In this document: positions 39,158 through 50,297 of the stretch, piece by piece
Layout of the letters: each line of letters opens with the position of its first letter
Numbering within the stretch: the stretch's first letter is position 1
Notes under the pieces: generated by a model
Told to the model about the DNA's origin: nothing
The model's input: only the letters and a program-made list of their open reading frames with translations
Databases searched by the model: none
Made by a program: the position numbers and the translations under genes
NCBI RefSeq assembly: GCF_923077115.1
Contig: NZ_CAKLPX010000001.1
Span: 1,926,717 to 1,990,716 of the forward strand
Reading direction: 5' to 3'
Length of the DNA: 64,000 nt
Source of the DNA: Sinobacterium norvegicum
GTDB lineage: Bacteria > Pseudomonadota > Gammaproteobacteria > Pseudomonadales > Sinobacteriaceae

Positions 39158-39196
39158 AAAAAAGCGCCACTGCTGGACGGCAGTGGCGCTTTTTTA
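39158..39196. terminator. Bidirectional terminator between the fimX-like gene and serB
   Basis: AAAAAAGCGCCACTGC, loop TGGACG, GCAGTGGCGCTTTTTT lies between two convergent genes and has A and T runs on both sides. Confidence 0.9.
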
Positions 39197-39209
39197 TCGT
39201 TCAAATTTC

Positions 39210-40430
39210 TTAGCTCAGGTTATTCAGTTCTCGATCACTCAAGCCCAACAGGTAAAGCACGCCATCCAAACCTAAGGTAGAGATGGAGTGCTTTGCGGAC
39301 TCCTTTACAATCTGTTTCGCTCTGAAAGCAACACCAAGGCCTGCAATTGACAGCATTGGCAAATCGTTAGCACCATCTCCGACAGCAATAACCTGCTGCA
39401 ATGAAAGATTTTCCCGCTCGGCCAGCTCTTGTAGCAACTCTGCTTTTCGATTGCCATCGACCACAATGCCGCTGACATTACCAGTCACCTTACCGTCGGC
39501 AATCTCAAGCTCATTGGCGTAGACATAATCGATACCCAACTTCTTTTGCAGAAAGTGGCCGAAATAACTAAAGCCACCTGATAAAATAGCTGTTTTGTAG
39601 CCCAGCGCCCGCATGGTAGAAACCAATCGCTCCGCACCTTCGGTCAACTTTAGGCTGTCAGCAATTCCTGCTAGCACGCTCTCATCCAGGCCTTTCAGCA
39701 GGGCAAGACGAGCGGCAAAACTCTCGCCAAAATCAAGCTCGCCCTGCATCGCTCGCTCGGTTATCTCTGCAACCTGCTCACCAACACCGGCAGCATAGGC
39801 AAGCTCGTCAATGACTTCTGCCTCGATCAATGTAGAGTCCATGTCGAAGCAGACAAGGCGGCGATTACGGCGATATATGTTGTCTTCTTGGTAGGCAATA
39901 TCAATATCCAATTGAGCGCCGAGCTCTAAAAACTCTTTACGCACCAAGGTACTATCACCTAATGTCCCACGCAGCGACAACTGGATGCAGGCCTTATCTT
40001 TTTCGTTAGCATCATCAAGGGCAATCCGGCCTGATAGGCGATCAATCTTATCAATATTCAATTGGTAGCGCGCCACTACCTCCGTCACCTTTGCAATGTG
40101 CAATGCGCTCACTTTACGAGCTAACAAGGTCACTATGTGGCGAGGCTTACCCTGGCCACCAACCCAGTGCTGGTAGTCTTCATCATCAATTGGCGAGAAG
40201 CGTATCTGCACATCCAATTCATGAGCCTTGAACAAAATATCCTTCAGCACAGGAGCGCTCTGTTCCTCGTCTGTTAACTCAATCAAGAACCCCAGTGACA
40301 GTGTGTCGTGAATAACTGCTTGACCAATATCCAGTATATTGACGTCATAGCCGGCCAGAATTTGAGTGATTGTAGAGGTTAAACCAGGCTTATCTTCGCC
40401 TGAGATATTAATCAACACTATACGCTTCAT
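39210..40430 (-). CDS. serB: Phosphoserine phosphatase SerB
   Basis: HAD-family enzyme for the last step of serine synthesis. The 406-residue protein has two N-terminal ACT domains (about 1-80 and 97-170), then a HAD domain with nucleophile Asp196 and Asp198 in CFDMDSTLIEAE. It also has KTAILSGGFSYFG and VAVGDGANDLPML-like later motifs. The length and the double ACT module match Pseudomonas SerB. It is divergent from the adjacent membrane protein gene. Confidence 0.96.
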   Translation of the reverse strand: MKRIVLINISGEDKPGLTSTITQILAGYDVNILDIGQAVIHDTLSLGFLIELTDEEQSAPVLKDILFKAHELDVQIRFSPIDDEDYQHWVGGQGKPRHIVTLLARKVSALHIAKVTEVVARYQLNIDKIDRLSGRIALDDANEKDKACIQLSLRGTLGDSTLVRKEFLELGAQLDIDIAYQEDNIYRRNRRLVCFDMDSTLIEAEVIDELAYAAGVGEQVAEITERAMQGELDFGESFAARLALLKGLDESVLAGIADSLKLTEGAERLVSTMRALGYKTAILSGGFSYFGHFLQKKLGIDYVYANELEIADGKVTGNVSGIVVDGNRKAELLQELAERENLSLQQVIAVGDGANDLPMLSIAGLGVAFRAKQIVKESAKHSISTLGLDGVLYLLGLSDRELNNLS

Positions 40431-40573
40431 GGTTACAACCGCTTAATATATGCTAGTAGTCATTCCCCATATTTTGGGGAAGCTTGTCGTTATCTTTTGC
40501 GCTATTGTACCTGCTATGACGCCAAGCATCATTATCAATATTCCCACTCGCTTACTTGAAGCCACTTTTAACT

Positions 40574-41758
40574 ATGCGCTATTCGACAGATCTGACCAAG
40601 CCATCGCCCAGCCACAAACTTGCCGCGATCATTACTGCGGTAATGGCACTGATTATGCTCGCCGGCAATGGGCTCTCGGCAAGACAGCAGGCACAGGCTC
40701 TGGCTACGCAACAACATTTGTATGCGCAACAACTGGCCCATCAGACCTCATATTTTGTTGGCAATTTAATGCTGAAAAATAGTCGCGTCAGCATGCGAGC
40801 GTTAGCCAACCAGGTGTTAGCAGAGTCAGGGGCTTCGCAGATCACTTTTTTCAATGCCGAAAACAGCGCTGTTGCCAAGGCGGGAAAATCTTTAGGCAAG
40901 CCCTCCTATCGCTCAAACATACGCTTACAAGACAATATAGTCGGCTACATAGAGATTGAATTTCCCGCTTACCAATACCCCTCCTCATCGGCAGCAAGCT
41001 GGCTGTTCAGCCTCTTTACACTGCTGACTATCTACGGACTCACTTACGCCTTCTCCCGTCGGGTCAGCCGCAAGGTTGCCGCTATTCTTCCTCTGGCGGA
41101 ACAAGGCAAGGCTGTCATGCTTGAACAGGCCCTGGCAGGTACCGGCCTCAGCTTTAGCCCTCAGGATAAAACAACGGCGGCACAATCACCGGCAACGACA
41201 GAACAGGTTTTGCTGGCGATACGTTTCACCAACCCTAGCGGCTTGGCCATTGATATTTTTAGCGCTGAAGACCGAGAACTGCTATTCAAAAATAAGGAGA
41301 TTATCAACAGCGTTGCCAAGCTATACGACGGCAGTATCATTGCCGGCGCTGCTGGCGATACCTTAAGCTTTACCGCCACAGAGGATGGCTGTTTCCGCGC
41401 ACTCTGCGCTGCCATTGTTATTCGCACATTATTTGAGCAATTTGCCAGCTCAGAGGATAGCAGCGATATCGCTCTCGCAATTGCCCGCTCGGAAAACAGC
41501 AGCACCCTGCCCGCCGCGCTGCATCAACAAAACTGGCTGGCCTTTCAGCAACAGACACTCGCCAGCGCTAATCAACTGGGGGAAATAGCGATGAACCGGT
41601 TACTACTGGCCGAACCAATCATTGCCGAACGCAGCCATGTGAACCACGACAACGGGGACGGCTATACTTTAATTTCGCTGGCTGCTGTGCACCAAAAAAT
41701 TCTGGATAACCAAATTTTGCAACTGGCAAAATCACTCAGCCATTTGGATCAAATATAA
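40574..41758 (+). CDS. Two-helix membrane protein, weakly like YtjB/Smp (AhpA)
   Basis: A protein of about 394 residues with membrane helices at about 17-36 (AAIITAVMALIMLAGNGL) and 138-158 (WLFSLFTLLTIYGLTYAF). They enclose a periplasmic segment of about 100 residues, and a cytoplasmic domain of about 230 residues follows. The divergent placement beside serB is also that of E. coli ytjB (smp), and the overall plan fits the SMP family; P. aeruginosa PA4961 has the same position. Sequence evidence is weak. The cytoplasmic region has AEDRELLFKNKEIINSVAKL and ALCAAIVIRTLF, possibly a degenerate signalling domain. ATG at 40574 is preferred over an upstream TTG. Confidence 0.6.
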   Translation: MRYSTDLTKPSPSHKLAAIITAVMALIMLAGNGLSARQQAQALATQQHLYAQQLAHQTSYFVGNLMLKNSRVSMRALANQVLAESGASQITFFNAENSAVAKAGKSLGKPSYRSNIRLQDNIVGYIEIEFPAYQYPSSSAASWLFSLFTLLTIYGLTYAFSRRVSRKVAAILPLAEQGKAVMLEQALAGTGLSFSPQDKTTAAQSPATTEQVLLAIRFTNPSGLAIDIFSAEDRELLFKNKEIINSVAKLYDGSIIAGAAGDTLSFTATEDGCFRALCAAIVIRTLFEQFASSEDSSDIALAIARSENSSTLPAALHQQNWLAFQQQTLASANQLGEIAMNRLLLAEPIIAERSHVNHDNGDGYTLISLAAVHQKILDNQILQLAKSLSHLDQI

Positions 41759-41785
41759 AAAAACCGGCATCTGCCGGTTTTTTTA
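41757..41785. terminator. Bidirectional terminator between the Smp-like gene and parC
   Basis: AAAAAAACCGGCA, two-base loop, TGCCGGTTTTTTT sits at the stop of the membrane protein gene and before the convergent parC stop. Confidence 0.88.
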
Positions 41786-41859
41786 TATTCATCGAAAGCA
41801 CCAGGGCAATACCGTGCCAAAGGCAACAAGTGCCCCGGGCCGACATCACTATACCAGCC

Positions 41860-44109
41860 TTATTCGACCTCTATCTTATCAACGTTCTGGAAGCCTCTGG
41901 GCAGCTTGTGGCCACGACGGCCTCGCTCGCCTCGATAGTGCTCAAGTTCATCGAGTTTCATACCTAGATGGCGCTTACCGGCATGGACTATCAATCGCTG
42001 GCCATCGGCAATCACTGTTGCTGCGACAAGATACTCGTCACGGTTGGCCACTCGAGCCGATGGAATGCTGAGCAATTTATTGCCTTTTCCCTTGGCTAAC
42101 TGCGGCAGATCCGCCACAGGGAAAACCAACATCCGCCCCTCATTACTCAAGGCTACCACGTAGTGATCTACCACTGAATCAATAGCCACTGGTGGCAGTA
42201 TTTGCCCGCCTTTAGGAATACTCAGTATGGCTTTGCCCGCCTTGTTCTTGCTTTGGAAATCGGCAAACTTACCAATAAAGCCATAACCTGCATCGGTGGC
42301 CATCAGGAATAACTGATCCTCTTTGCCGCTTAACATCCCTTCGAAGGTTGAGCCTGAAGGGACGTTACAACGACCGGTTAACGGCTCGCCGTGCCCCCTC
42401 ACCGAGGGTAGTGAATGGGTGGCAACAGTATACCCCCGCCCTGTCGCATCGAGAATAACAGCCGGCTGATTAGTCTTTGTTTTAATTGCAAAGCCAAGTT
42501 TGTCGCCGGCCTTAAAGCTCAAACCTTCGACATCAATCTCGTGACCTTTAGCAGCACGAATCCAACCCTTATCCGACAAGATGACGGTAACGGGATCGGA
42601 GCTCAACATGTCCTCTTCGCTGAAGGCCTTCGATTCGGCACGGGCAACCAGTGGCGAACGGCGATCATCACCGTAGGCTGCCGCTGCGGCAATCAATTCT
42701 TTCTTTACCAGGGTTTTTAGCCGTGCTTCAGAACCCAGGATTTTTTCAATCATATCGCGCTCGCGGGACAACTCATCCTGCTCAGCCCTGATGGCGATTT
42801 CTTCTAACTTCGCCAATTGACGTAGTTTCAAGTCGAGAATGGCTTCAGCCTGGGTATCGGAGATGCCGTAGCGTTCCATCAATACCAGTTTCGGCTTCTC
42901 TTCCGTACGAATAATGTGGATCACTTCATCAATATTGAGGAAGGCCACCAGCAGGCCTTCCAAAATATGCAGTCGACGTAAGATCTTCTCGAGACGATGG
43001 TTTAAACGCTTACGCACCGTATCTTTTCTGAAGGTCAGCCATTCACTCAAAATAGTATGCAGGTTTTTAACCTTGGGACGGCCATCAATGCCAATCATAT
43101 TGAGATTGACCCGATAATTACGCTCAAGATCCGTCGAGGCAAACAGGTGATTCATCAATTGATCTGTATCGATACGGTTAGAGCGTGGCGTAATCACCAA
43201 ACGGGTTGGGTGCTCATGATCAGATTCATCACGCAGATCCGTCACCATCGGTAGCTTCTTGGCTTGCATCTGAGCGGCGATTTGCTCCAACACCTTAGCG
43301 CCACTGGTTTGATGGGGCAGAGCCGTGACGACTATATCCCCATCTTCTTTGTGGTATACCGAACGCATCTTGGTGCTGCCGCGGCCGGTTTCATACATTT
43401 TCAGCAGGTCTGCCGCCGGGGTAATCACCTCGGCATCAGTAGGGTAATCCGGGCCTTTCACATACTGACAAAGATCGGCAACTGTCGCCTTCGGTTGTTC
43501 TAGCAAGTGAATACAAGCATCGACGATTTCGTTGACATTGTGTGGCGGAATATCCGTCGCCATGCCCACCGCAATACCTGTCGTGCCATTCATCAGCACG
43601 TAGGGCAATCTGGCCGGTAAGGCCACCGGCTCATCCAAGGTACCATCAAAGTTGGGCTGCCAAGAAGCCGTGCCCTGTCCCAGCTCAGACAGTAAGATCT
43701 CAGCAAAGCGCGACAATTTGGATTCGGTATATCGCATGGCGGCAAACGACTTGGGATCATCGGGCGAACCCCAGTTACCCTGGCCATCGACCAGCGGATA
43801 ACGATAGCTGAAGGGCTGAGCCATCAGTACCATCGCCTCATAAACGGCGCTGTCGCCATGCGGGTGGAATTTACCAATAACATCGCCGACAGTACGCGCC
43901 GATTTCTTGTGTTTACTCGATGCCTTTAAACCCAGCTCACTCATCGCATAAATAATGCGGCGCTGTACCGGCTTTAAACCATCGCCCACGTGGGGCAATG
44001 CTCGGTCGAGAATAACGTACATGGAATAGTCCAAGTACGCCTTCTCGGTATATTGTTTGAGGGAAACCCGCTCAATACCATCTTGATAGGTATCGATAGT
44101 ATTCGTCAT
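41860..44109 (-). CDS. parC: DNA topoisomerase IV subunit A
   Basis: Catalytic subunit of topoisomerase IV, which decatenates sister chromosomes. The 749-residue protein has the active-site Arg126-Tyr127 in [14 protein letters not shown]. The quinolone-resistance region [19 protein letters not shown] has the wild-type Ser87 and Glu91 (E. coli Ser80 and Glu84). The C-terminal beta-pinwheel with repeated GRxL-type strands extends from about residue 490. parE is not in the window. The neighbouring serB block matches Pseudomonas order. Confidence 0.96.
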   Translation of the reverse strand: MTNTIDTYQDGIERVSLKQYTEKAYLDYSMYVILDRALPHVGDGLKPVQRRIIYAMSELGLKASSKHKKSARTVGDVIGKFHPHGDSAVYEAMVLMAQPFSYRYPLVDGQGNWGSPDDPKSFAAMRYTESKLSRFAEILLSELGQGTASWQPNFDGTLDEPVALPARLPYVLMNGTTGIAVGMATDIPPHNVNEIVDACIHLLEQPKATVADLCQYVKGPDYPTDAEVITPAADLLKMYETGRGSTKMRSVYHKEDGDIVVTALPHQTSGAKVLEQIAAQMQAKKLPMVTDLRDESDHEHPTRLVITPRSNRIDTDQLMNHLFASTDLERNYRVNLNMIGIDGRPKVKNLHTILSEWLTFRKDTVRKRLNHRLEKILRRLHILEGLLVAFLNIDEVIHIIRTEEKPKLVLMERYGISDTQAEAILDLKLRQLAKLEEIAIRAEQDELSRERDMIEKILGSEARLKTLVKKELIAAAAAYGDDRRSPLVARAESKAFSEEDMLSSDPVTVILSDKGWIRAAKGHEIDVEGLSFKAGDKLGFAIKTKTNQPAVILDATGRGYTVATHSLPSVRGHGEPLTGRCNVPSGSTFEGMLSGKEDQLFLMATDAGYGFIGKFADFQSKNKAGKAILSIPKGGQILPPVAIDSVVDHYVVALSNEGRMLVFPVADLPQLAKGKGNKLLSIPSARVANRDEYLVAATVIADGQRLIVHAGKRHLGMKLDELEHYRGERGRRGHKLPRGFQNVDKIEVE

Positions 44110-44407
44110 GCTACGACCTGGTGCTGAATGAATCGGTTAGCTGACCAACACTGCCGTCAATAGCCGCTGGGGCGACATCACTGGTTATTTGTTAGCCAAG
44201 CTTGATTTTTTAATGCTTTACCTTATCAACGGCCAAAATACAGAGCAAGCACCGAGCACAAATAAGACCACAATAGTCTCGACTGTTTATCCTTCCTCCC
44301 TGTTTTCATTTGCCTAACCTGTGGCATAACTGCTATCTTCGCGCGCAACTTGGATTAAATTTTACTCATTTTATCTCACTCTTTAAAAAATATCGGTCAA
44401 ACCTCCT
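44110..44407. other. Intergenic region between parC and the SulP gene
   Basis: A 298-base AT-rich divergent region upstream of both parC (-) and the SulP gene (+). It must hold both promoters. I see no convincing hairpin, repeat or riboswitch-like element. Short open frames here are not supported. Confidence 0.4.
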
Positions 44408-45901
44408 ATGTTACTTTCTTCTACCCGTGCTGATTGGTTCGGAAATATCCGTGGCGATGTTCTCGCCGGTATCGTTGTTGCCCTGGCATTAATCCCAGAG
44501 GCCATCGCCTTCTCTATTATTGCCGGCGTCGACCCCAAGGTTGGCCTCTACGCCTCCTTCTCCATCGCGGTTGTCATTGCCGTCGTCGGTGGACGCCCAG
44601 GTATGATCTCTGCCGCGACGGGTGCCATGGCGCTGTTGATGGTGACACTGGTGAAAGAGCATGGGTTGCAGTATTTACTGGCGGCGACCGTACTGACCGG
44701 TGTGCTGCAAATTATTGCCGGCTATTTAAAGCTCGGTCAATTAATGAGTTTTGTCTCCCGCTCCGTGATCACCGGCTTTGTTAATGCCTTGGCTATTCTT
44801 ATCTTTATGGCACAACTGCCTGAACTAACCAATGTCACCTGGCATGTCTATGCCATGACGGCAGCAGGCCTTGGCATCATCTACCTGTTCCCCTATGTGC
44901 CAGTCATTGGCAAAATTCTACCGTCACCACTGATCTGCATTCTCTCCTGTACCGCCTTTGCCATGATTGTTGGCCTCGACATTCGCACCGTTGGCGATAT
45001 GGGTGAACTACCCGACACTCTGCCTATCTTCCTATGGCCTGATGTCCCCCTCAATTTTGAGACCCTATCGATTATCTTCCCCTACTCCGTCGCCTTGGCC
45101 GTAGTCGGCCTGCTTGAATCATTAATGACAGCGACTATTATCGACGAGTTCACCGATACCGGCAGCGACAAGAATCGTGAATGTAAGGGCCAGGGTGTTG
45201 CCAATATAGCCACGGGTTTTATCGGCGGCATGGCCGGCTGTGCCATGATTGGCCAATCGGTCATCAATGTGAAGTCCGGTGGTCGTGGACGCTTATCGAC
45301 CATGATTGCCGGTAGTGTGCTGCTGCTAATGGTGGTCTTCCTCAGCGACTGGGTGTCAATGATTCCAATGGCTGCGTTGGTTGCTGTAATGATTATGGTG
45401 TCAATCGGTACCTTTAGCTGGACCTCTATTACCGATTTAAAAGAGCATCCACTATCGACCAATATTGTGATGATTGCGACGGTGGTTGTCGTTGTTTGGA
45501 CACACAACCTAGCCCTTGGTGTCTTTGTCGGTGTGTTGCTGGCCTCGCTGTTTTTCGCCAACAAAATATCTCACTTTATGTACTGTAAAACAGGTGTTTA
45601 CGAGAACTCTAACACCCGTTATTACGAGATACACGGTCAGGTATTCTTTAACTCTGCCGATAAGTTTACTGAAAAGTTTGACTTTAAAGAGGCAGCGGAG
45701 CATGTTGTTATTGATCTGAGTCGCGCGCATTTTTGGGATATTTCTGCCGTTGCGGCGCTGGATAAAGTAGTCTTAAAATTCAAGCGTGAGGGCGCAGAGG
45801 TGGAAGTGATTGGTTTGAACCAAGCCAGCAAGACCATCATCGACCGCTTTGGTGTTCACGATAAGCCAGAAGAAATAGACGAGGTTCTAGGAGGGCATTA
45901 G
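44408..45901 (+). CDS. SulP-family anion transporter with STAS domain
   Basis: A 497-residue inner-membrane transporter with about 10-14 hydrophobic segments, an early [20 protein letters not shown] motif and [19 protein letters not shown], both SulP signatures. A C-terminal STAS domain (about 400-497) holds [19 protein letters not shown]. The family moves sulfate, bicarbonate or dicarboxylates; the substrate cannot be fixed from sequence, though this subgroup includes bicarbonate uptake proteins. The gene ends in a perfect AGGAGG ribosome site for the overlapping stress-protein gene, so the two are translationally coupled. Confidence 0.92.
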   Translation: MLLSSTRADWFGNIRGDVLAGIVVALALIPEAIAFSIIAGVDPKVGLYASFSIAVVIAVVGGRPGMISAATGAMALLMVTLVKEHGLQYLLAATVLTGVLQIIAGYLKLGQLMSFVSRSVITGFVNALAILIFMAQLPELTNVTWHVYAMTAAGLGIIYLFPYVPVIGKILPSPLICILSCTAFAMIVGLDIRTVGDMGELPDTLPIFLWPDVPLNFETLSIIFPYSVALAVVGLLESLMTATIIDEFTDTGSDKNRECKGQGVANIATGFIGGMAGCAMIGQSVINVKSGGRGRLSTMIAGSVLLLMVVFLSDWVSMIPMAALVAVMIMVSIGTFSWTSITDLKEHPLSTNIVMIATVVVVVWTHNLALGVFVGVLLASLFFANKISHFMYCKTGVYENSNTRYYEIHGQVFFNSADKFTEKFDFKEAAEHVVIDLSRAHFWDISAVAALDKVVLKFKREGAEVEVIGLNQASKTIIDRFGVHDKPEEIDEVLGGH

Positions 45902-46761
45902 TGAGCGGCCTAAAAAACTCAGTTTTAGCCTGTATTGATGGATCAAATAGCAGTTCAGCCGTGTGTGATTACGCGGCCTGGATTGCCAACACCATAAACC
46001 TTCCCCTAACATTATTGCACAGCGTAAGTAACGATCAGCCGCCGGCGACCGACCTCTCCGGCAGCATCGGCTTGGGTGCGCGAGAAGAACTGCTCAGTGA
46101 GTTAGCCGAGCTTGAACAACAGCGCGCAAAGCTGTTGCTGCAAGACGGCAAGGCAATGCTAGCTAATGCCGCTAAACGCTGCCAAGAACACGGCGTCTCA
46201 GCGGTGTCGACCCTACAGCGACACGGCAGTCTGGCCGAGTCGCTAATCGATTTAGAAAGCGAGACTCGCGTACTGGTCATGGGCCTGCGCGGTGAGAGCC
46301 ATGATAAGTCTCGCTTTGGCGTTGGCCACCGACTAGAATCAGTCATCCGCGCCCTGCATCGCCCGATGCTGATTGTTAACCAGCCCTTTATCGAACCCAA
46401 GAACGTGTTACTCGCCTACGATGGCAGCGACAGCGCCAACAAGGCGCTCGAAATGGTCTGCCAGAGCACGCTGTTCAAACAGATTACCTGTCATGTTGTC
46501 TATGCTGGTGAGGATGAGGATCGAGCTCAGAGCCAACTCAGCCTGGCCGAACAGGCATTGACGAAGGCGGGCATCAATACTGTCATGGTCAAGCTCGATC
46601 ACAGCCTCGATCAGGGCATTGCCGACCTGCAGGATAGCAACGCCATCGATCTGATGATTATGGGCGCCTTCAGCCACAGCCGCCTGCGCGACCTATTGCT
46701 CGGCAGCCTGACCAGTAAAGTGTTACAAAATACTGCCAAACCGCTGTTATTACTTCGCTAA
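45901..46761 (+). CDS. Tandem universal stress protein (two UspA domains)
   Basis: A 286-residue cytoplasmic protein with two UspA domains (about 1-150 and 155-286). The first begins NSVLACIDGSNSSS and ends in VLVMGLRGESHDKS. The second begins NVLLAYDGSDSANKAL and ends in IMGAFSHSRLRDLLLGS, close to the ATP-binding G-x2-G-x9-GS pattern. The GTG start overlaps the SulP TAG stop by one base with AGGAGG six bases upstream. Such coupling suggests it senses or modulates the transporter; this is inference. Confidence 0.9.
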   Translation: MSGLKNSVLACIDGSNSSSAVCDYAAWIANTINLPLTLLHSVSNDQPPATDLSGSIGLGAREELLSELAELEQQRAKLLLQDGKAMLANAAKRCQEHGVSAVSTLQRHGSLAESLIDLESETRVLVMGLRGESHDKSRFGVGHRLESVIRALHRPMLIVNQPFIEPKNVLLAYDGSDSANKALEMVCQSTLFKQITCHVVYAGEDEDRAQSQLSLAEQALTKAGINTVMVKLDHSLDQGIADLQDSNAIDLMIMGAFSHSRLRDLLLGSLTSKVLQNTAKPLLLLR

Positions 46762-46858
46762 TATTGATCCAAATAGATCGGCGCTGCGTATTAATAACGG
46801 ATATGGCATAATCCGCCACCAATAAATTCTAAACTTTGATCAACAAAGAGATGTAACC

Positions 46859-47143
46859 ATGTTCAAAACCAATGAATATTTTGATGGCAACGTAAAATCT
46901 ATCGCTTTTAATACTGAAACCCTGGCCGCCACCATCGGCGTCATGGCTGTGGGTGACTACGAATTTGGCACCAGTCAACGTGAGTATATGACAGTTACCA
47001 GCGGTCAATTGAATGTAATTTTGCCGGGCCAGATAACGGCGAAGACCTTTAACGAGGGTGAGACTTTTATTGTCGAAGCCAACCTCAGTTTTAAGGTATC
47101 GGCCGTGGTCGAAACCAGTTATCTTTGCAAATATGAAGACTAG
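46859..47143 (+). CDS. ppnP: Pyrimidine/purine nucleoside phosphorylase PpnP (DUF1255)
   Basis: Small cupin-fold nucleoside phosphorylase (YaiE type) splitting nucleosides with phosphate. The 94-residue length is the family standard. Diagnostic segments are FDGNVKSIAF, TIGVMAVGDYEFGTSQREYM and VTSGQLNVILPG. It follows the Usp gene by about 100 bases and probably has its own promoter. Confidence 0.93.
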   Translation: MFKTNEYFDGNVKSIAFNTETLAATIGVMAVGDYEFGTSQREYMTVTSGQLNVILPGQITAKTFNEGETFIVEANLSFKVSAVVETSYLCKYED

Positions 47144-47203
47144 GTTATAGGCGGTGTAAAAACCGCGCTAATCTAATCACAATAAACTCGATAAGGACGA
47201 TCC

Positions 47204-47692
47204 ATGAGTAACTCGATTTACGGTTTCGCACCCGCGGCAAAAAATGGCGAAAAGACATCATTGGAGCAATATAAAGGCAAGGTCTTACTCATCGTCAATA
47301 CAGCCAGCAAGTGTGGCTTTACACCACAGTTTGATGGCCTCGAAGAGTTGAACAAGAAATATGCTGACCAGGGCTTACAAATACTCGGCTTTCCCTGCAA
47401 CCAATTCGGCAAGCAAGACCCCGGCAGCAACGAAGAGATTACCGAATTTTGCCAGCTTAATTACGGTGTTAGCTTTCCAATGCTGGCCAAGATTGATGTC
47501 AACGGCAGCAATGCTGCCCCTCTTTTTAATTACCTCAAGACTGAGGCCAAGGGGCTGCTGGGCAGCAAAAACATCAAATGGAACTTTACTAAGTTTCTCA
47601 TCAGCAAAGATGGCAACCAGATTCAGCGCTTTGCGCCGGCAACCAAACCGAAAGACTTAGACGCTGAAATCCAGAAACTGTTATCAGAATAA
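47204..47692 (+). CDS. Glutathione peroxidase-family thiol peroxidase
   Basis: Reduces peroxides using thioredoxin or glutathione. The 162-residue protein has the peroxidatic Cys37 in [11 protein letters not shown], Gln72-type tetrad partner in FPCNQFG (with Cys65), and Trp126 in KWNFTKFLI. The Cys (not selenocysteine) form and the short length suggest thioredoxin-dependent activity, as in E. coli BtuE; that is inferred. Its 3' end overlaps the convergent DUF72 gene by nine bases. Confidence 0.94.
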   Translation: MSNSIYGFAPAAKNGEKTSLEQYKGKVLLIVNTASKCGFTPQFDGLEELNKKYADQGLQILGFPCNQFGKQDPGSNEEITEFCQLNYGVSFPMLAKIDVNGSNAAPLFNYLKTEAKGLLGSKNIKWNFTKFLISKDGNQIQRFAPATKPKDLDAEIQKLLSE

Positions 47693-48544
47693 ACGCTGTT
47701 GCGGCACCTGTAGTAGCTGCAGTTTAAAATCCTGCGGCTGCCATTCAATCGTTGATAACATCTGCATCGCCAACTGCGGCGCCAGCCTGTTGTCAGCGGT
47801 ATGAAAAAAAACACTCACATCTCTTCCCTCTGCCAACCAAGCGCTTATTTTTTGACACCAAGGCGCAAAGAAGGTGCCGTTGTCACTGATTTGAGGGTGG
47901 CCGATAAAACGTATCATCGGGTTGTTCGCCAACGCCACCGCATGAACAGGCAGCCGAGGTTTCTTATTTTTAGCCTCGATAATTTCCTCGCTTAAATCGT
48001 CACAGGCAAAGAGAGCCCGTGAGTCAAACATTACCCGATCCACCCCCGCCTCAAATAACATTCTGTTAAGCCGCTTTTCTGCCTCGCCTTTTTGAAAAAA
48101 AGCGGGATGACGGACCTCCACGCTGTATTTCAACCCCTGAGGTAACGTGGTTAAGAATTGCTGTAGTAAAGGTAACTGCTCTGGCGAGAAATTAGCTGGT
48201 AACTGCAACATAAATACCCCGAGCTTGTCGGCCAGCGGCGCCAAGCGTTTGAAGTAATCGCTTGTCTGTTGCTGACAATGCTGCAAACCAGCCTCATGAG
48301 TAACCGACTTAGGCAGTTTAAAGTTGAAATGAAAGCCGTCTTCGGTTTGCTCATCCCATGTGGTCACCGTGTCGATGCTGGGCAACGAGTAAAACGTGGT
48401 ATTACCTTCGACGGCATTAAACACTCGACTGTAGTGATACAGATATTCAGATGACGGCGTTGCCGGTGGATAGACCGTATTGAACCAGTGCTTACTGCTC
48501 CACTGGGGCATGCCGATATAAAAGCGACCTCTTTGCATGGCCAT
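47684..48544 (-). CDS. DUF72 family protein (YecE-like)
   Basis: A 286-residue TIM-barrel-like protein of unknown activity. It starts [16 protein letters not shown] and has [21 protein letters not shown], then [14 protein letters not shown] and [12 protein letters not shown], all DUF72 signatures. No catalytic role is established for the family. It sits between prfC and the convergent peroxidase gene. The ATG at 48544 is followed by another ATG two codons later. Confidence 0.93.
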   Translation of the reverse strand: MAMQRGRFYIGMPQWSSKHWFNTVYPPATPSSEYLYHYSRVFNAVEGNTTFYSLPSIDTVTTWDEQTEDGFHFNFKLPKSVTHEAGLQHCQQQTSDYFKRLAPLADKLGVFMLQLPANFSPEQLPLLQQFLTTLPQGLKYSVEVRHPAFFQKGEAEKRLNRMLFEAGVDRVMFDSRALFACDDLSEEIIEAKNKKPRLPVHAVALANNPMIRFIGHPQISDNGTFFAPWCQKISAWLAEGRDVSVFFHTADNRLAPQLAMQMLSTIEWQPQDFKLQLLQVPQQRLF

Positions 48545-48561
48545 TGCTTACCTTTTAGCGA

Positions 48562-48587
48562 TAAAAAAGCCCGCCAAAGCGGGCTTG
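48562..48587 (-). terminator. Terminator of prfC
   Basis: The minus strand reads AAGCCCGC, loop TTTG, GCGGGCTTTTTT, a few bases after the prfC stop. Confidence 0.88.
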
Positions 48588-48590
48588 ATA

Positions 48591-50168
48591 CTAGTGTTCG
48601 CGTGTCGCCCTAAAGTTGATATCGGGGTAGCGTTCCTCAGCCAAACTCAAATTAACCCGCGTCGGTGCCAAATAGGTTAAATGGCCACCGCCATCGATGG
48701 CAATATTATCCACTGCCTTGCGCTTGAGCTCGTCTAGCTTGGCCCCGTCTCCCTCAACCCAGCGGGCAGTATAAACATTGACCGGCTCGTAAATAGCCTC
48801 AACCTTGTACTCATCCTTGAGGCGATAGGCCACCACCTCAAACTGCAGCACACCGACGGCGCCAACGACAATGTCATTGTTCTTCATCGGGAAAAACACC
48901 TGGGTCGACCCCTCTTCAGATAGCTGTTGTAAGCCTTTTTGCAGTGCCTTCATCTTCAGCGGATCTTTTAAGCGGATACGGCGGAACAGTTCCGGGGCAA
49001 AGTGCGGGATGCCAGTAAACTTCAGTTCTTCACCAGCGCTAAAGGTGTCACCTATTTGAATGCTGCCGTGGTTGTGCAAGCCGATAATATCACCGGAAAC
49101 CGCTTCCTCGACCAACACCCGCTCACCGGCTTTAAAGGTGACCGCATCGGCGATTTTGATATCCTTACCGTTGCGCACATGTTTCATCTTCATGCCCTTG
49201 CTGTACTTGCCGGAGCACACCCGCATAAAGGCAATTCGGTCACGGTGCTTAGGGTCCATATTGGCCTGGATTTTGAAAACAAAACCGCTGAATTTTTCTT
49301 CCAGAGGGTCTATCTCTCTACTGTTGGTTTGACGTGCCAACGGCGCGGGCGCCCAGCGGACAAAATCATCTAGCATTTCTTTGACGCCAAAGTTGGCCAT
49401 TGCCGTACCAAAGAAAACAGGAGATTGCTGGCCCGCTAAATAAGCCTCAAGATCAAATTCGTGAGAGGCGCCACGGACCAGTTCAAGCTCTTCGACGATG
49501 TCGTCATAGTAGATGCCGAGGTATTCCTTAGCCTCATCGCTGGCCAAGCCCTGAATGCGAATATCGTCGCCCAAGACGAAGTTCTTACCCTGCTCGAAGA
49601 CGTGGATGGTGTCGGTATACAGGTTGTATACACCTTGGAATTCCTTGCCCATACCCAGCGGCCAGTTGATCGGCGCGGCGGCAATACCCAACACTTCCTC
49701 AACCTCATCGAGTAGCTCGATAGGGTCTCGAATATCACGGTCGAGTTTGTTGACGAAGCCAATAATCGGCGTGTCACGCAGGCGACAAACATTCATCAGC
49801 TTGATGGTACGGTCTTCGACACCCTTGGCGCCATCGATTACCATCAGTGCAGAATCGACAGCGGTCAAAGTACGATAGGTATCCTCAGAGAAATCCTCGT
49901 GCCCTGGGGTATCCAATAGGTTAACCGTACAGCCGTTGTAGGGGAACTGCATCACCGATGAGGTGACAGAGATACCGCGCTCCTGCTCCATGCTCATCCA
50001 ATCAGAGGTGGCATGACGATCGGCCTTCTTGCCCTTAACCGAGCCCGCTACCTGAATAAGATTACCGAGTAACAAGAGTTTTTCGGTAATCGTCGTCTTA
50101 CCCGCATCGGGGTGAGAGATGATGGCAAAGGTACGTCGTTGATTGATCTGCTCAGTTAACTGGCTCAT
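48591..50168 (-). CDS. prfC: Peptide chain release factor 3
   Basis: Translational GTPase that removes RF1/RF2 from the ribosome after termination. The protein is 525 residues from ATG at 50168. G1 is [14 protein letters not shown]3 is [12 protein letters not shown], and G4 is NKLDR. The RF3 C-terminal segment [14 protein letters not shown] is also present. The longer frame to 50249 lacks conservation. It is bracketed by its own terminator (48562-48587) and by the terminator of the outer-membrane protein gene upstream. Confidence 0.96.
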   Translation of the reverse strand: MSQLTEQINQRRTFAIISHPDAGKTTITEKLLLLGNLIQVAGSVKGKKADRHATSDWMSMEQERGISVTSSVMQFPYNGCTVNLLDTPGHEDFSEDTYRTLTAVDSALMVIDGAKGVEDRTIKLMNVCRLRDTPIIGFVNKLDRDIRDPIELLDEVEEVLGIAAAPINWPLGMGKEFQGVYNLYTDTIHVFEQGKNFVLGDDIRIQGLASDEAKEYLGIYYDDIVEELELVRGASHEFDLEAYLAGQQSPVFFGTAMANFGVKEMLDDFVRWAPAPLARQTNSREIDPLEEKFSGFVFKIQANMDPKHRDRIAFMRVCSGKYSKGMKMKHVRNGKDIKIADAVTFKAGERVLVEEAVSGDIIGLHNHGSIQIGDTFSAGEELKFTGIPHFAPELFRRIRLKDPLKMKALQKGLQQLSEEGSTQVFFPMKNNDIVVGAVGVLQFEVVAYRLKDEYKVEAIYEPVNVYTARWVEGDGAKLDELKRKAVDNIAIDGGGHLTYLAPTRVNLSLAEERYPDINFRATREH

Positions 50169-50247
50169 GGAGAGAATCCGCAGGGGTAAAAAACCGGCAT
50201 TATACCGATTTAGCCCGCCGACTGCACAGCCGATATCACCGGGCGAC

Positions 50248-50285
50248 AAAAAAGCCGTTTTTTATGATAAAAAACGGCTTTTTTT
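50248..50285. terminator. Bidirectional terminator downstream of the Met-rich protein gene
   Basis: AAAAAAGCCGTTTTTTAT, short loop, then AAAAAACGGCTTTTTTT. The stem carries both AT and GC parts and lies about 55 bases after the Met-rich gene's stop on the minus strand. Confidence 0.85.
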
Positions 50286-50297
50286 GAACCACAAGGG

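Noticed and set aside
45082..45564. 160-codon open frame on the - strand
   Set aside because: Antisense to the SulP gene; low-complexity Thr/Ile-rich translation is a reflection of the membrane segments.
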